A DNA stretch of 64,000 nucleotides, taken from the NCBI RefSeq assembly GCF_009362735.1, contig NZ_WHNP01000001.1, forward strand, positions 248,001-312,000, in the 5' to 3' direction. The position numbers and the translations under genes are program-made. A model generated the notes under the pieces. It did no database searches. It had not been told where the DNA came from and saw nothing but the letters and a program-made list of their open reading frames with translations. Each line of letters begins with the position of its first letter. Within the stretch, counting starts at the first letter, position 1. The stretch is from Paraburkholderia franconis. GTDB taxonomy: Bacteria > Pseudomonadota > Gammaproteobacteria > Burkholderiales > Burkholderiaceae. Below, piece by piece: positions 1 through 9,000 of this stretch.

Positions 1-37
1 CCAACAGATCGAGAACGCGTTCGCCGCCGTGGCCTGA
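1..37 (+). CDS. C-terminal end of an unidentified gene (partial)
   Basis: An open frame enters at the window edge and reads QQIENAFAAVA before a TGA at 35-37. It converges on the minus-strand gene that ends at 54. Only eleven residues are visible, so no family can be named. The next open frame on this strand is antisense to real genes, so this is most likely the tail of a gene lying to the left. Confidence 0.4.
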   Translation, partial: QQIENAFAAVA

Positions 38-53
38 GCCAGGAGGCAACGCG

Positions 54-338
54 TCAGCTGTTTGGGGGATCGCCGAACAGGCTGCTCAGGTCCTTCGCTT
101 CTTCCGACAGGTTGTATTCCTTCTGCACCGACTTCAGCGCATCGTCGACGATGCGCTCGAAGCCGATCGCGTTGCCGAAGTGCTTCATCGTCCAGTTGCA
201 GCCGCTGGCATCGGGTTCCTGCGATTGCGGGCGCGGCACGCGGATCTTCACGCCGTCCTCGACGACTTCCGGCGCGCGATGAATGCGCCGGCTCACTTCG
301 TCCTGAAGCTGGGAAGCAGTGCGTGTCTTGCGTAGCAT
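54..338 (-). CDS. hypothetical protein, about 94 aa
   Basis: A short soluble, charged protein that I do not recognise. It begins MLRKTRTASQLQDEV and ends SLFGDPPNS, with no signal peptide or membrane segment. I place the start at the second ATG of an ATG-CTC-ATG pair because a GGAG lies six bases upstream of it. Longer upstream extensions are Arg/Pro rich and look like non-coding translation. It lies downstream of the hydroquinone reductase gene on the same strand with about 165 bases between them, so co-transcription is possible but not shown. The function is unknown. Confidence 0.6.
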   Translation of the reverse strand: MLRKTRTASQLQDEVSRRIHRAPEVVEDGVKIRVPRPQSQEPDASGCNWTMKHFGNAIGFERIVDDALKSVQKEYNLSEEAKDLSSLFGDPPNS

Positions 339-502
339 GAGCATCTCCGTGCGGGTGTGGCCGATGCGCGGCCGACGGATGGCCAGCACGCGTCCGGACA
401 GTCTAGCGCAACGCACACCGCGCTTTTGCTCGCGGCTCAATGGCCCCGGCTTCGGGCTTATCGCTTGCTCGCTTGCACGCGGCGCGATGCGCGGGCTCCC
501 GT

Positions 503-1483
503 TCACGCAAACCGCGCGCGATCATGCGGCGCGTCGAGATCCTGCACGGGACCGCGCGGCACGACGCCCGTCGGATTCACCGAGCGATGGCTCTCGTAGT
601 AATGCCGCTTGATGTGCTCGAAGTTCACCGTGCCCGCGACGCCCGGATGCTGATAGATATCGCGCGTGTACGCGGACAGATTCGGGTAGTCCGCAATGCG
701 CCGCAGGTTGCACTTGAAATGCCCGAAGTACACGGCATCGAAGCGGATCAGCGTCGTGAACAGCCGGATGTCTGCTTCCGTCAGCCGGTTGCCCGTCAGA
801 AAGCGCTGCGTCGACAGTTTCTGTTCGAGCCAGTCGAGCGTGTCGAAGAGGGGCACGACGGCTTCTTCATAGGCGCCCTGCGTGGTCGCGAAGCCGGACT
901 TGTACACGCCGTTGTTCACCGTGTCGTAGACCCGCGCGTTGATCGCATCGATCTCGGCGCGCAGCGGCGGCGGATAGAAGTCGCCCGGCTCCGCACCGAT
1001 TTCGTCGAATGCCGAATTCAGCATGCGGATGATCTCCGACGATTCGTTGCTTACGATCGTCCGCTGATGCTTGTCCCACAGGATAGGCACCGTCACGCGG
1101 CCCGTGTAGTGACGGTCGGCGGCGAGATAGACGTCGCGCAGATACGGCGCGTGGTTGATCGCGTCGGGCACGACGCCGGGGCCGTCGTCGAAGGTCCAGC
1201 CGTCGGCGAGCATCAGCCAGTGCACGACGGACACGCTGATCATGTCCTCGAGGCCTTTCAGCGCGCGCATGATCAGCGTGCGATGCGCCCACGGGCACGC
1301 GAGGCTCACGTACAGATGGTAGCGTCCCGCTTCCGCCTCGAAGCCGTCGCTGCCGCTCGGGCCCGCTTCGCCGTCGGGCGTGACCCAGTTGCGGAACACG
1401 GCGTCCGTGCGCACGAAGCGTCCCCCCGTCGAGGACGTGTCGTACCACCTGTCCTGCCATTGGCCGTTGACTAACAGTCCCAT
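503..1483 (-). CDS. yqjG: glutathionyl-hydroquinone reductase (YqjG/PcpF-type glutathione transferase)
   Basis: Soluble xi-class glutathione transferase of 326 aa that reductively removes glutathione from S-glutathionyl-hydroquinones, a cytoplasmic detoxification step. The thioredoxin-fold N-terminus carries the family motif LACPWAHRT with the catalytic cysteine at about residue 63, followed by the long all-alpha C-terminal domain; length is normal for YqjG/PcpF/ECM4 proteins. The start has an AGGAGC-type site just upstream. It diverges from a LysR-type regulator across a 179-base gap, the usual arrangement of an LTTR with its target, so quinone- or redox-responsive control is plausible (inference). 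Confidence 0.9.
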   Translation of the reverse strand: MGLLVNGQWQDRWYDTSSTGGRFVRTDAVFRNWVTPDGEAGPSGSDGFEAEAGRYHLYVSLACPWAHRTLIMRALKGLEDMISVSVVHWLMLADGWTFDDGPGVVPDAINHAPYLRDVYLAADRHYTGRVTVPILWDKHQRTIVSNESSEIIRMLNSAFDEIGAEPGDFYPPPLRAEIDAINARVYDTVNNGVYKSGFATTQGAYEEAVVPLFDTLDWLEQKLSTQRFLTGNRLTEADIRLFTTLIRFDAVYFGHFKCNLRRIADYPNLSAYTRDIYQHPGVAGTVNFEHIKRHYYESHRSVNPTGVVPRGPVQDLDAPHDRARFA

Positions 1484-1627
1484 GTCGCTGCTCCTTTAAT
1501 CCTGTGCGTTCGATGCCTGCTACGTTTGTAGACGGCGTATCGGGCGTGTTGGAAAACGGGACGATCGCGTGCTTCGCCCTTTTCCTCGATCGTATGATTT
1601 TCGGCGCCCGCGCGCGTTTTGCCGTAC

Positions 1628-1645
1628 GATTTTCCCGATGAAATC
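1628..1645. promoter_or_regulatory. candidate LysR-type operator
   Basis: GATTT (1628-1632) and AAATC (1641-1645) form an inverted repeat with an eight-base centre, giving the T-N11-A shape favoured by LysR regulators. A related half-site, GTATGATTTTC, lies about 40 bases upstream. It sits in the divergent gap just before the regulator start codon, where autoregulation and target control usually occur. Assignment is inferred from position and symmetry. Confidence 0.4.
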
Positions 1646-1662
1646 ATTCGACGGGATCGAAC

Positions 1663-2577
1663 ATGTTGACCGACGACGAGCTTGCACTGCTCGAAGCGAT
1701 CCGCGAAAGCGGCAGCCTGTCGCGCGCGGCGGCACGGCTCGGCAAGGCGCCGTCGACGGTGTCGCACGCGGCCCGTCAGCTCGAAACACGCTTCGACGCA
1801 TTGCTGTTCGATCGCCGCCGCTATCGGCTGCAACTCACGCCCGCAGGCCAGCTGCTCGCCGAAGAAGCCGCGCGCCTGATGCAGGACGTGTCGCGGATGA
1901 CGCAGCGCGTGCGGCAGATCGCGAGCGGCTGGGAAGACCGGCTGTGGATCGTCACCGACGAGCTGATGGAGTTCGAAACGCTGATGCCCGTCATCCATGC
2001 GTTCGACGCGCTGCAATCGGGCGTCAGGCTGCGCGTGACGACGGAAGAGCTGAGCGGCACATGGGAGGCGCTGCGCGACGGCCGCGCCGACCTGATCGTC
2101 GGCGCGACCAACGAGCCGCCCGCGATTGCCGGCTTGCGCTGGTTCGAACTGGGCGTCGTGGACTGGACGTTCGCGGTGTCGCCGCGTCATCCGTTCGCAA
2201 GCATCAAGGAGCCGCTGCGGCGCGACCAGATCGCGAAACAGCGCGCCATCGTCGTGGCCGATTCGTCGCGCGCGAGCGGGCGCGCGTATGGGCTGCTCGG
2301 CGGACAGATGTCGCTCGCCGTGCCCAGCATGCGCGCGAAAATCCTCGCACAGCGCGACGGGCTCGGGACGGGCTGGCTGCCGCGTCATCGCGTGGCCTCT
2401 CTGCTCAAGCGCGGCGAGCTCGTCGAAAAAGAAACCGCAGATCCGCGCGAGCCGAACGTGCTGTATGTGGGGTGGCGCGGCGACCAGGAAGGCCGCGCGC
2501 TGCAATGGTGGCTCGATCAGTTGCGCGAGCCGCGCCTCGCCAAACGTCTGGTGCAAGGCATCGACCAGTTCGCGTGA
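1663..2577 (+). CDS. LysR family transcriptional regulator
   Basis: A 304-aa LTTR. Residues 1-60 hold the winged helix-turn-helix (LLEAIRESGSLSRAAARLGK followed by PSTVSHAARQLE), and the rest is a periplasmic-binding-protein-like effector domain. It closely follows the divergent hydroquinone reductase and probably controls it. The effector is unknown; a quinone or electrophile would suit the target (inference). The C-terminal half has WGxQExRALQWW-like residues often seen in YhaJ/AllS-like LTTRs, but I would not assign a subfamily. Confidence 0.9.
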   Translation: MLTDDELALLEAIRESGSLSRAAARLGKAPSTVSHAARQLETRFDALLFDRRRYRLQLTPAGQLLAEEAARLMQDVSRMTQRVRQIASGWEDRLWIVTDELMEFETLMPVIHAFDALQSGVRLRVTTEELSGTWEALRDGRADLIVGATNEPPAIAGLRWFELGVVDWTFAVSPRHPFASIKEPLRRDQIAKQRAIVVADSSRASGRAYGLLGGQMSLAVPSMRAKILAQRDGLGTGWLPRHRVASLLKRGELVEKETADPREPNVLYVGWRGDQEGRALQWWLDQLREPRLAKRLVQGIDQFA

Positions 2578-2785
2578 ACCGACTCTTGAACCATCAAGAT
2601 GCGCGCGAAACAAACGGAAATGTGACAGAAGCGCCAGGCGCGCACGTCGAAGGAATAAACAGGCATAGTGGGGCGTTCTGCTGACGAGACGACAGCGGTG
2701 CGCGTATGCAGCGCGGTCCCGCATGACGTCTTGCGTTCTTGCATGCGGCTTTCGCTGCCCCTACCGATCTCCAACGAAACAACTC

Positions 2786-3406
2786 ATGGACACATCCACT
2801 TCATCACGCACGGCCACGCGCGACGGCGCCGACGCGCTATACGCGCCATTGCCGATTGCGCGCTACACACACACGGCGATGATCCTGCACTGGCTCATCG
2901 CCGTTCTCATCATTGCAAACGTCGTGCTCGGCCTTTCCGCCGATTCGCTGCCGGACGACTGGGTGCGTCCCGTCATCGATACGCACAAGTCGATTGGCAT
3001 CACGGTGCTCGGTCTCGCGCTGCTGCGCGTGCTGTGGCGCGTGTCGCACCGGCCGCCGCCGCTGCCGCGCGAGTTTCCGTCATGGGAACGGATGGCCGCG
3101 CATGTCGCGCACTTCCTGCTGTATTTCCTGATGATCGCGTTGCCGCTGTCGGGATGGATGCACGACTCCGCGTGGAAGGATGCGGCGACGCACCCGATGC
3201 ATCTGTTCGGCGTCGTGCCGTTTCCGCGCATCGGGCTCATCCTGAATCTCGATCCCGCCGTCAAGGAGCCGTTGCACGACAGGTTCGGCGCGCTGCATAC
3301 GTACCTCGGCTACGCGCTGTACGCGCTGCTCGCGATGCATATCGGCGGCGCGCTGAAGCATGAGCTGCTCGATCGCAAGTCTGTGTTCAAGCGGATGGTG
3401 CCGTGA
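2786..3406 (+). CDS. cytochrome b561 family protein
   Basis: Membrane di-heme b cytochrome of 206 aa that probably transfers electrons between quinol and periplasmic acceptors. Four hydrophobic helices are visible, with conserved histidines at about residues 35, 67, 109, 171 and 185, several of them likely heme ligands (motifs HTAMILHWLI, DTHKSIG, AHFLLYF). The start at ATG 2786 (MDTSTSS) is preferred; upstream in-frame codons translate into an unlikely Cys/Arg-rich leader. The stop codon overlaps the start of the glycosyltransferase gene, so the two are translationally coupled, an unusual pairing for this family. Confidence 0.87.
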   Translation: MDTSTSSRTATRDGADALYAPLPIARYTHTAMILHWLIAVLIIANVVLGLSADSLPDDWVRPVIDTHKSIGITVLGLALLRVLWRVSHRPPPLPREFPSWERMAAHVAHFLLYFLMIALPLSGWMHDSAWKDAATHPMHLFGVVPFPRIGLILNLDPAVKEPLHDRFGALHTYLGYALYALLAMHIGGALKHELLDRKSVFKRMVP

Positions 3407-4944
3407 TGGATGCCGACGTGATCGAAGAGGCCACGCTCGCGCGCGGCCGCGCTTGCGAGGGCGCTTACGGCACGGGTCGTGGCCGTTCGAAGCCATCGCT
3501 GCGCGACGCGTTGGAGGCGGCCTCGCCGCGCATCAATCCGCGCAAGGCGAGCTGGCAGAGCGTCATGATTCACGGCAGCGTGACCGCGCTGTGGCTGCTG
3601 CTGTTCGCGCGAGCGTTCTTTCTGCACGGCGCGCTCGCGTGGTCGACGGGCATTGCGTACGTCGTCTACGACACGCTGCTGCTTGCGTTCGTCACCGTGA
3701 AGACCTGGCCGCTGATCCGCCGCTCGTTGCCCGCGCATCGTTGCGCCGACGTCGCGCATCTGCCGACGATGGGTGTGATCGTCGCCGCGCACAACGAGGC
3801 GGCCGTGCTGCCCGTGACGCTCGCCGCGCTGCTGGGGCAAACGCATGGCCTGTCGCAGATCGTGATCGCCGACGATGGCTCGACGGACGGCACGCGAGAT
3901 CTGCTTACCGGCCGCTTCGGTCTGGCCGAGCCGGCGCTCGGCGAACTGAGCGCGCCGAGCAGCCGCTATCCGAATCTGTACTGGCTGCGTGTGCCGCACG
4001 GCGGCAAGGCGTTCGCGCTCAACGCGGCCATCGACGTGATGACGACCGACACCGTGATGACCGTCGACGCCGACACCTTGCTCGCCGACGACGCCGCATT
4101 CGCGATGCGCGCGGCGTTCGCGCAAGCGCCGAAGCTGGCGGCGGCGACGGGCATCCTCGTGCCCGTGTGCAACCGCACGGCGAGCGGGCGCGTGTTCCAG
4201 TGGTTTCAGACCTACGAGTACATGCGCAACTTCATCGCGCGCTTCGCGTGGATGCGCGCCGACAGCCTGTTGCTGGTGTCGGGCGCGTTTGCGTCGTTCC
4301 GGCGCGATGCGCTCGTCGCCGTCGGCGGCTTCGATGCGCAATGTCTCGTCGAAGACTACGAGCTGATCCACCGGTTGCGTCGCTATTCCGTCGATCGCGG
4401 TCTGGGCTGGGACGTGCGCGTGGTCGGCGATGCGCACGCACAGACGGAAGCGCCCGCGACGCTCGGCGCTTTCCTGCGTCAGCGCCGCCGCTGGTTTGCG
4501 GGCTTCCTGCAAACGCAATACTGGAACCGCGACATGACGGGCAATGCGCGTTACGGCACGCTCGGCCGCCTGATGCTGCCGATCAAGGCGTTCGACACGA
4601 TGCAGCCCGTCTACGGCCTGACCGCGTTCGCGCTGTTGCTCGGTTTCATCGCCGGCGGACACGGGTTGATCGTCGTGTCGATCTTCAGCGTGATCGGCCT
4701 CAAGACGGCCATCGACCTCGCGTTCTACGTATGGTGCATCCACCTGTACCGGCGCTGGACGGGGCAGACGAGCGGCTCGAGTCTGCCGATGGCGGTGGCC
4801 GCCGCCATCGCCGAGCCGTTCACGTTCCAGTTGCTGCGACACACGGGCGCGGTGCTCGGCTGGCTGCATTTTCTACGCGGCGGCCGGTCGTGGGGCAAAC
4901 AGCATCGCTCGGGTCTTGTCGGCGCGACCGGGCGCAGGCATTGA
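3406..4944 (+). CDS. membrane glycosyltransferase family 2
   Basis: Processive-type GT2 enzyme, 512 aa, predicted to transfer sugar from a nucleotide donor at the inner membrane. Two membrane helices (about residues 52-100) precede the catalytic domain, which has IADDGSTDG near 154-162, VDADT at 220-224 and the acceptor motif QRRRW, followed by C-terminal membrane helices. This is the layout of cellulose/chitin/hyaluronan-synthase relatives and PgaC. The ATG at 3406 shares one base with the preceding stop (TGATG); a GTG at 3403 is an alternative. There are no adjacent export or acyltransferase genes, so the polymer is not identified. Confidence 0.85.
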   Translation: MDADVIEEATLARGRACEGAYGTGRGRSKPSLRDALEAASPRINPRKASWQSVMIHGSVTALWLLLFARAFFLHGALAWSTGIAYVVYDTLLLAFVTVKTWPLIRRSLPAHRCADVAHLPTMGVIVAAHNEAAVLPVTLAALLGQTHGLSQIVIADDGSTDGTRDLLTGRFGLAEPALGELSAPSSRYPNLYWLRVPHGGKAFALNAAIDVMTTDTVMTVDADTLLADDAAFAMRAAFAQAPKLAAATGILVPVCNRTASGRVFQWFQTYEYMRNFIARFAWMRADSLLLVSGAFASFRRDALVAVGGFDAQCLVEDYELIHRLRRYSVDRGLGWDVRVVGDAHAQTEAPATLGAFLRQRRRWFAGFLQTQYWNRDMTGNARYGTLGRLMLPIKAFDTMQPVYGLTAFALLLGFIAGGHGLIVVSIFSVIGLKTAIDLAFYVWCIHLYRRWTGQTSGSSLPMAVAAAIAEPFTFQLLRHTGAVLGWLHFLRGGRSWGKQHRSGLVGATGRRH

Positions 4945-4970
4945 ACGGCGATTGCGCGCGCCTGTCGAAC

Positions 4971-5011
4971 TGTAATGCGTTGAAGCGCTCCTGTAATGCG
5001 TCGAGGCGCTC
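4971..5011. repeat. 20-bp imperfect tandem repeat
   Basis: Two copies of a TGTAATGCGT-x-GA-x-GCGCTC unit (4971-4990 and 4992-5011), two mismatches, period 21. It lies just downstream of the glycosyltransferase stop in a 297-base gap (4945-5241) that otherwise shows no gene. Confidence 0.6.
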
Positions 5012-5241
5012 ATGAGCGTTGCACCTGCAACGACCTTGAAGGCGCCGCCGCGGCATCGCCGGTTGCGGTCGTTCGCGCTTGCTGCCGCACGTCGATGCGC
5101 GATCGGCCGCGCCTGCCTGACGTTAGCCCTCATAAAGCTCATCGGCGACTTCTAGTAGACTGAATGGCGACATCGTTTTCCAACAATCAAACCGGCCTGG
5201 TCCTGGCGACCAGTCGACCGTTGTGCCAGGAGGCTTCATAC

Positions 5242-6363
5242 ATGCATGTCGTCGCTCCGTTGGACAGCAATACCGTTGATAACGCTAAACCCGCCGTGCG
5301 CGATCTGCGCCGCGTCGATATCCACCCTGATCACTGGTATCCGCTTGCATGGTCGCGCGAAGTGAAGCGCGGCAAGGCGCATGGCGTCCGCTTTGCCGGC
5401 GAGCCGATCGTGCTGGTGCGCACGGAGTCGGGCAACGTGTTCGCGCTCGAGGACCGCTGCGCGCATCGACAGGTTCCGCTGCACGGCGGAGTGGTCGACG
5501 GCGAGGCGATCCGCTGCTGTTACCACGGCTGGACGTATGACTGCACGGGCAAATGCGTCGACGTGCCGTACTTGGGCCGCGAACGCCTGCCGAACGGCGT
5601 GCGCGCATATCCGTGCCGCGAATCGGAAGGGCTGATTTTCGTATTTGCCGGCGACGCGCAACTCGCCGAAACGGTACCGCTGCCGCCGCTCGGCTCAGTC
5701 GACGACAAGGCCTACAAGACGCGGCGCTTCGGGCGTAAAGTCGCGTGCCATTACTCGTTCATGCACGAAAACCTGATGGACATGAACCATCAGTTTTTGC
5801 ATCGCAAGCAGATGGGCAAGATGCGCGCGCGGTCGCTCGGCCGGCGGCGCGGCGAGAACTGGGTGGAGGTCGATTACACGTTTTCTCGTGAAGCGGGCCA
5901 GCAGCCGATCGGCGAGGCGCTCGTGTTCGGGCAGAGCCGTCCCGATTCGAACATCGAGCGCAACGACGTGATGACGGTCCGCACGCAGTATCCGTATCAG
6001 ACGCTGCAGATTCGCACGTCCGAAGGCTCTCTCGTGATGGATCTGTGGATCTGCTACGTGCCGCTCGACCGCGAACAGCGGACCAATCGCACGTTCGGCC
6101 TGCTGTCCATCAAGCGGCCGAAGATCGGCGTGCTGCTGGACATCGCGTGGCCGCTGCTGGTGTGGTTCACCGAGCGCATTTTCGCGGAGGACCGCTGGAT
6201 CGTCGAGCGCGAGCAGGAGGCGCACGACGCACAAGGCGCCGACTGGAACCACGAAGTCTTTCCTGTGATCAACGAGCTGCGCGATCTGCTGCGGCAGTGC
6301 GGCGCGCCTGCGACGCGGCGCGTGATTCCCATCGAGCCGTCGGCGGAGTCGGTTGCCGTCTGA
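5242..6363 (+). CDS. Rieske 2Fe-2S aromatic ring-hydroxylating oxygenase, terminal oxygenase component
   Basis: A 373-aa Rieske non-heme iron oxygenase. The Rieske centre is C73-A-H75 and C92-x2-H95 (motif RCCYHGW). The mononuclear iron site is ENLMDMNHQFLH, giving His182 and His186 plus a distal acid. I place the start at ATG 5242 because AGGAGG at 5228-5233 sits eight bases before it; the upstream ATG at 5164 has no comparable site. No ferredoxin or reductase gene is adjacent, so electrons must come from a partner encoded elsewhere. The substrate is not evident; relatives include phenoxybenzoate-type and vanillate-demethylase-like enzymes. Confidence 0.87.
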   Translation: MHVVAPLDSNTVDNAKPAVRDLRRVDIHPDHWYPLAWSREVKRGKAHGVRFAGEPIVLVRTESGNVFALEDRCAHRQVPLHGGVVDGEAIRCCYHGWTYDCTGKCVDVPYLGRERLPNGVRAYPCRESEGLIFVFAGDAQLAETVPLPPLGSVDDKAYKTRRFGRKVACHYSFMHENLMDMNHQFLHRKQMGKMRARSLGRRRGENWVEVDYTFSREAGQQPIGEALVFGQSRPDSNIERNDVMTVRTQYPYQTLQIRTSEGSLVMDLWICYVPLDREQRTNRTFGLLSIKRPKIGVLLDIAWPLLVWFTERIFAEDRWIVEREQEAHDAQGADWNHEVFPVINELRDLLRQCGAPATRRVIPIEPSAESVAV

Positions 6364-6552
6364 TTTTTGCGGCCTATTTTCCGTCTATTGATCGGACGTT
6401 AGGCGTTCCAACGTTCGGCGCCTCGCATTCGCCGCGCTTTTCCGCGCGTGCGTGATGCAGCTTGCACGTTCGCTGCTTCGACAATGCGTTATGCTTGATT
6501 TCATCCGCGCACCTTGGGCGGATGCGGCGTACTGTTCGAAGGAGGCTGTCTC

Positions 6553-7017
6553 ATGTCCGAGGATGGCGACCTGGCTCCGCCGATCGCGGATCTGGAAATC
6601 GTATCGACGCGCGTGTTCGATTTTCCGCGCGATCTCGTGTTCAGGGCCTGGACGGACCCGGCGCATCTCGCGCACTGGTGGGGACCGAAGGGCTTCACCA
6701 ACTCATTCCACGAATTCGATCTGCGTTCCGGCGGCAACTGGCGCTTCGTGATGCACGGACCCGATGGCGTCGACTACAAGAATCACAGCGTGTTCGTCGA
6801 GATTGCCGCGCCCGAGCGGATCGTGTTCGACCACATGTCGGCGCCGTATTTCCGCGTCACCGCAACTTTCGATGCGGTGAGCGACGGGCAGACGCGCGTC
6901 ACGTTTCGCATGCTCTTCGAGACGCCTGCTGTCTGCGCGCAGGTGAAGACGTTTGCCGTCAAGGCGAATGAAGAGAACTTCGACAGGCTGCAGAAGGAAT
7001 TGAAGCGGATGGTTTGA
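6553..7017 (+). CDS. SRPBCC/AHSA1 family START-like protein
   Basis: A 154-aa protein of the activator-of-Hsp90-homology-1-like (SRPBCC) fold. Diagnostic stretches are RVFDFPRDLVFRAWTDP, HLAHWWGPKGF and DLRSGGNWRFVMHGPDG. Members bind small hydrophobic ligands; most have no assigned reaction. The start follows AAGGAGG with normal spacing. It is monocistronic in appearance and converges on the porin gene across a shared hairpin. Confidence 0.87.
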   Translation: MSEDGDLAPPIADLEIVSTRVFDFPRDLVFRAWTDPAHLAHWWGPKGFTNSFHEFDLRSGGNWRFVMHGPDGVDYKNHSVFVEIAAPERIVFDHMSAPYFRVTATFDAVSDGQTRVTFRMLFETPAVCAQVKTFAVKANEENFDRLQKELKRMV

Positions 7018-7105
7018 CGCTTCGTGCTTCTGGTTTTCGTCCGCTTCAGTCTTTGTTCTTCTGTCGGTTTCAGCGCGTTTCGGCGCGTTTCAAAAGGCCG
7101 ATAGG

Positions 7106-7141
7106 CAACGCCCCCATGTTCCGGAGAACATGGGGGCGTTG
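7106..7141. terminator. bidirectional hairpin between convergent genes
   Basis: CAACGCCCCCATGTTC (7106-7121) pairs perfectly with 7126-7141 across a four-base CGGA loop, a 16-bp uninterrupted stem. It lies between the converging SRPBCC (+) and porin (-) genes. There is no long T-run on either side, so it may act as a bidirectional terminator or an mRNA 3'-end stabiliser. Confidence 0.7.
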
Positions 7142-7212
7142 TGGTCGCCTCGCGGCCCGAGCGCTTACGGCAGGCCGATCGTACGCATCAACCTGCCGCG
7201 CTTCGTGTGTGA

Positions 7213-8361
7213 TTAGAAGCGGTGACGCATGCCAACCGATGCGACAGCCTGGCGGCGCGAGGAGGAGACGCCCGTTGCGCTGCCGTTGTCGATGACGGCG
7301 TTGACCAGATCGCCGTGTGCCGTGCTCGTCAGCTGGTACACGCCCTGTGCGTAGATGTCGGTGCGCTTCGACAGAGCGTAGTCGCCTTGCAGGCCGACCT
7401 GGTTGGCGTGGAAGTGGAAGTCGCCGACGGCACCGTTGGTGTACGTGTACGCAGCGCCCAGGCCCAGCGCCGGGGTCAGGTTGTACTTCGCGTTGACTTC
7501 GTAGTTGTTCGTGTGGATCGACGCGCTGGTTCCCGTGAAGTTGTCAAAGCGAGCTTGCGTCCACACCAGACCGACAACAGCCGGACCGAATGCGTAGCTG
7601 GCACCGGCGCCGAACGAACGCTGACGGAACGTCACGTCCGCCAGATCTGGCAGCCCAACGCTGGACAGGTCGACGAGATCCGATGCACCCTTGTCGTTGA
7701 TGTTCGGGCTGTTGCGCTGCTGGTAGCCGGCGCCGATGCGCAGACCTGCGTTCTCGTAGCCCGCGCCGAAGCTGTATTCACGGTTTGCGGCGAACTTGGA
7801 GCTGTTCGAGAAGCCGTACGTGCCGCCGAACGAGAAGCCCGCGTAGTTTGCGCTCGTGAACTTGATCGAGTTGTTGGTCGCAACGCCGCTGTTGTCGTCC
7901 AGCATGTCCAGGTTGCCGAAGTGCGCAAAGTTCGAGCCGCCCCAGCTGCCCGTGGCGGCCAGCGGTGCGACGAAGTCATGCATCTCGTCGTACTGACGGC
8001 CCAGCGTAACCGTGCCGGCCTGACTCGACAGACCGACGAATGCCTGGCGCGAGAACATCTTGCCCGCCTGTGCCTGCGAACCGTTGTTCAGGTTGAAGCC
8101 TTGCTCCAACGTAAAGATTGTCTTCAGGCCGCCGCCCAAGTCTTCGACGCCGCGCAGGCCGAAGCGGTTTTCATCGACGGAGCCGCTGCCCAGTGCCCAG
8201 CGAGCGTTACCCACGACGTCGCCGGCGCTGTTCAGGTGCGCGACATTGCTCGTATACGTCAAACCCGCGTCCAGCGTGCCATACAGCGTGACGCTGCTTT
8301 GTGCGTGTGCGACCGAGGCGAACGATGCAGCAACTGCCGTCGCGATCAGAATCTTCTTCAT
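7213..8361 (-). CDS. Gram-negative porin (Burkholderia OmpC-like, 16-stranded)
   Basis: Outer-membrane general-diffusion trimeric porin of 382 aa. It has a clean signal peptide (MKKILIATAVAASFASVAHA, then QSSVTLYG), alternating amphipathic beta strands with many aromatic girdle residues, and the C-terminal phenylalanine (MRHRF) needed for BAM-dependent insertion. The start is placed at the MKK methionine; an upstream in-frame ATG adds nine residues before the signal peptide and is less likely. The gene is preceded by a long AT-rich non-coding region. Confidence 0.93.
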   Translation of the reverse strand: MKKILIATAVAASFASVAHAQSSVTLYGTLDAGLTYTSNVAHLNSAGDVVGNARWALGSGSVDENRFGLRGVEDLGGGLKTIFTLEQGFNLNNGSQAQAGKMFSRQAFVGLSSQAGTVTLGRQYDEMHDFVAPLAATGSWGGSNFAHFGNLDMLDDNSGVATNNSIKFTSANYAGFSFGGTYGFSNSSKFAANREYSFGAGYENAGLRIGAGYQQRNSPNINDKGASDLVDLSSVGLPDLADVTFRQRSFGAGASYAFGPAVVGLVWTQARFDNFTGTSASIHTNNYEVNAKYNLTPALGLGAAYTYTNGAVGDFHFHANQVGLQGDYALSKRTDIYAQGVYQLTSTAHGDLVNAVIDNGSATGVSSSRRQAVASVGMRHRF

Positions 8362-9000
8362 GTGTGCTTCCTTCAGTTCAAGGGGCAATACGAGGCTTGA
8401 ATAGAAACGGACAAGCTATGCGTGCCACGTCCCGTGCGAAGCAAGACCACTGCACTTGCCCTGTTTGGGGAAGCGCAAGTATAGAAAGGGCCCCTAACTA
8501 TCGACTTATGTCGTAATCGGAAATGGTGTATTTCTGAAACGGAAATAAAAGGCGTGCACGGATGCAGTCGATTGATTTGATTTATTTTTCTGTTCACAAA
8601 TGCGATATTGTTTTTATTGAGATTAATTCGGGATGTTGTAAGGCGACAACGAAAATAGAACGCCGTTTTATTTCGGGATAAACGAGATCAGGCAGCGAAA
8701 ACAATGTTTTGCAATTCACTGATTTCCTGTTGGCCATTCTGCCGAAGAGGCGCACGTATGAAGGATCCGCCACGTTGGCGACGAACTCACTCAAAGCATG
8801 ACATCAAGCAAAATAACGAATGAACTTTCGATGAGTTAGTGGGTTGCAAATTAAAAATTTCAATCTCGAAATAAAACAGAAGTCACGGAATGAATATCGA
8901 AATTCAAGCGTCATCCGACAGAAAAAATCGATGAACGCAAAAGAACAAACATTTGCAGATGCGCCATTCAAATCGGCGATGACAATATTCAACAAACATT
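8362..9000. other. AT-rich intergenic region without a clear gene
   Basis: About 640 bases, with the segment from roughly 8550 to 9000 strikingly AT-rich against a GC-rich background. No ORF has good codon usage. Two overlapping micro-ORFs are present on the plus strand: 8890-8934 (14 codons plus stop) and 8931-9002 (23 codons plus stop, MNAKEQTFADAPFK...), sharing ATGA. Neither has a strong Shine-Dalgarno. The second ends exactly at the stem of an intrinsic terminator, so a small RNA or small-protein transcript is possible. The porin promoter should lie at the left end. Confidence 0.5.

Noticed and set aside
3310..4869. Long minus-strand frame opposite the glycosyltransferase
   Set aside because: Antisense shadow of a well-supported GT2 gene with Arg-rich, motif-free translation.
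8594..8794. A 66-codon minus-strand frame in the AT-rich region
   Set aside because: It would start with TTG without a ribosome site, and no family or codon bias supports it.
8804..8995. A 63-codon minus-strand frame in the AT-rich region
   Set aside because: Cys/Phe-rich translation of AT-rich DNA without a ribosome site; it lies antisense to the terminator-ended micro-ORFs.
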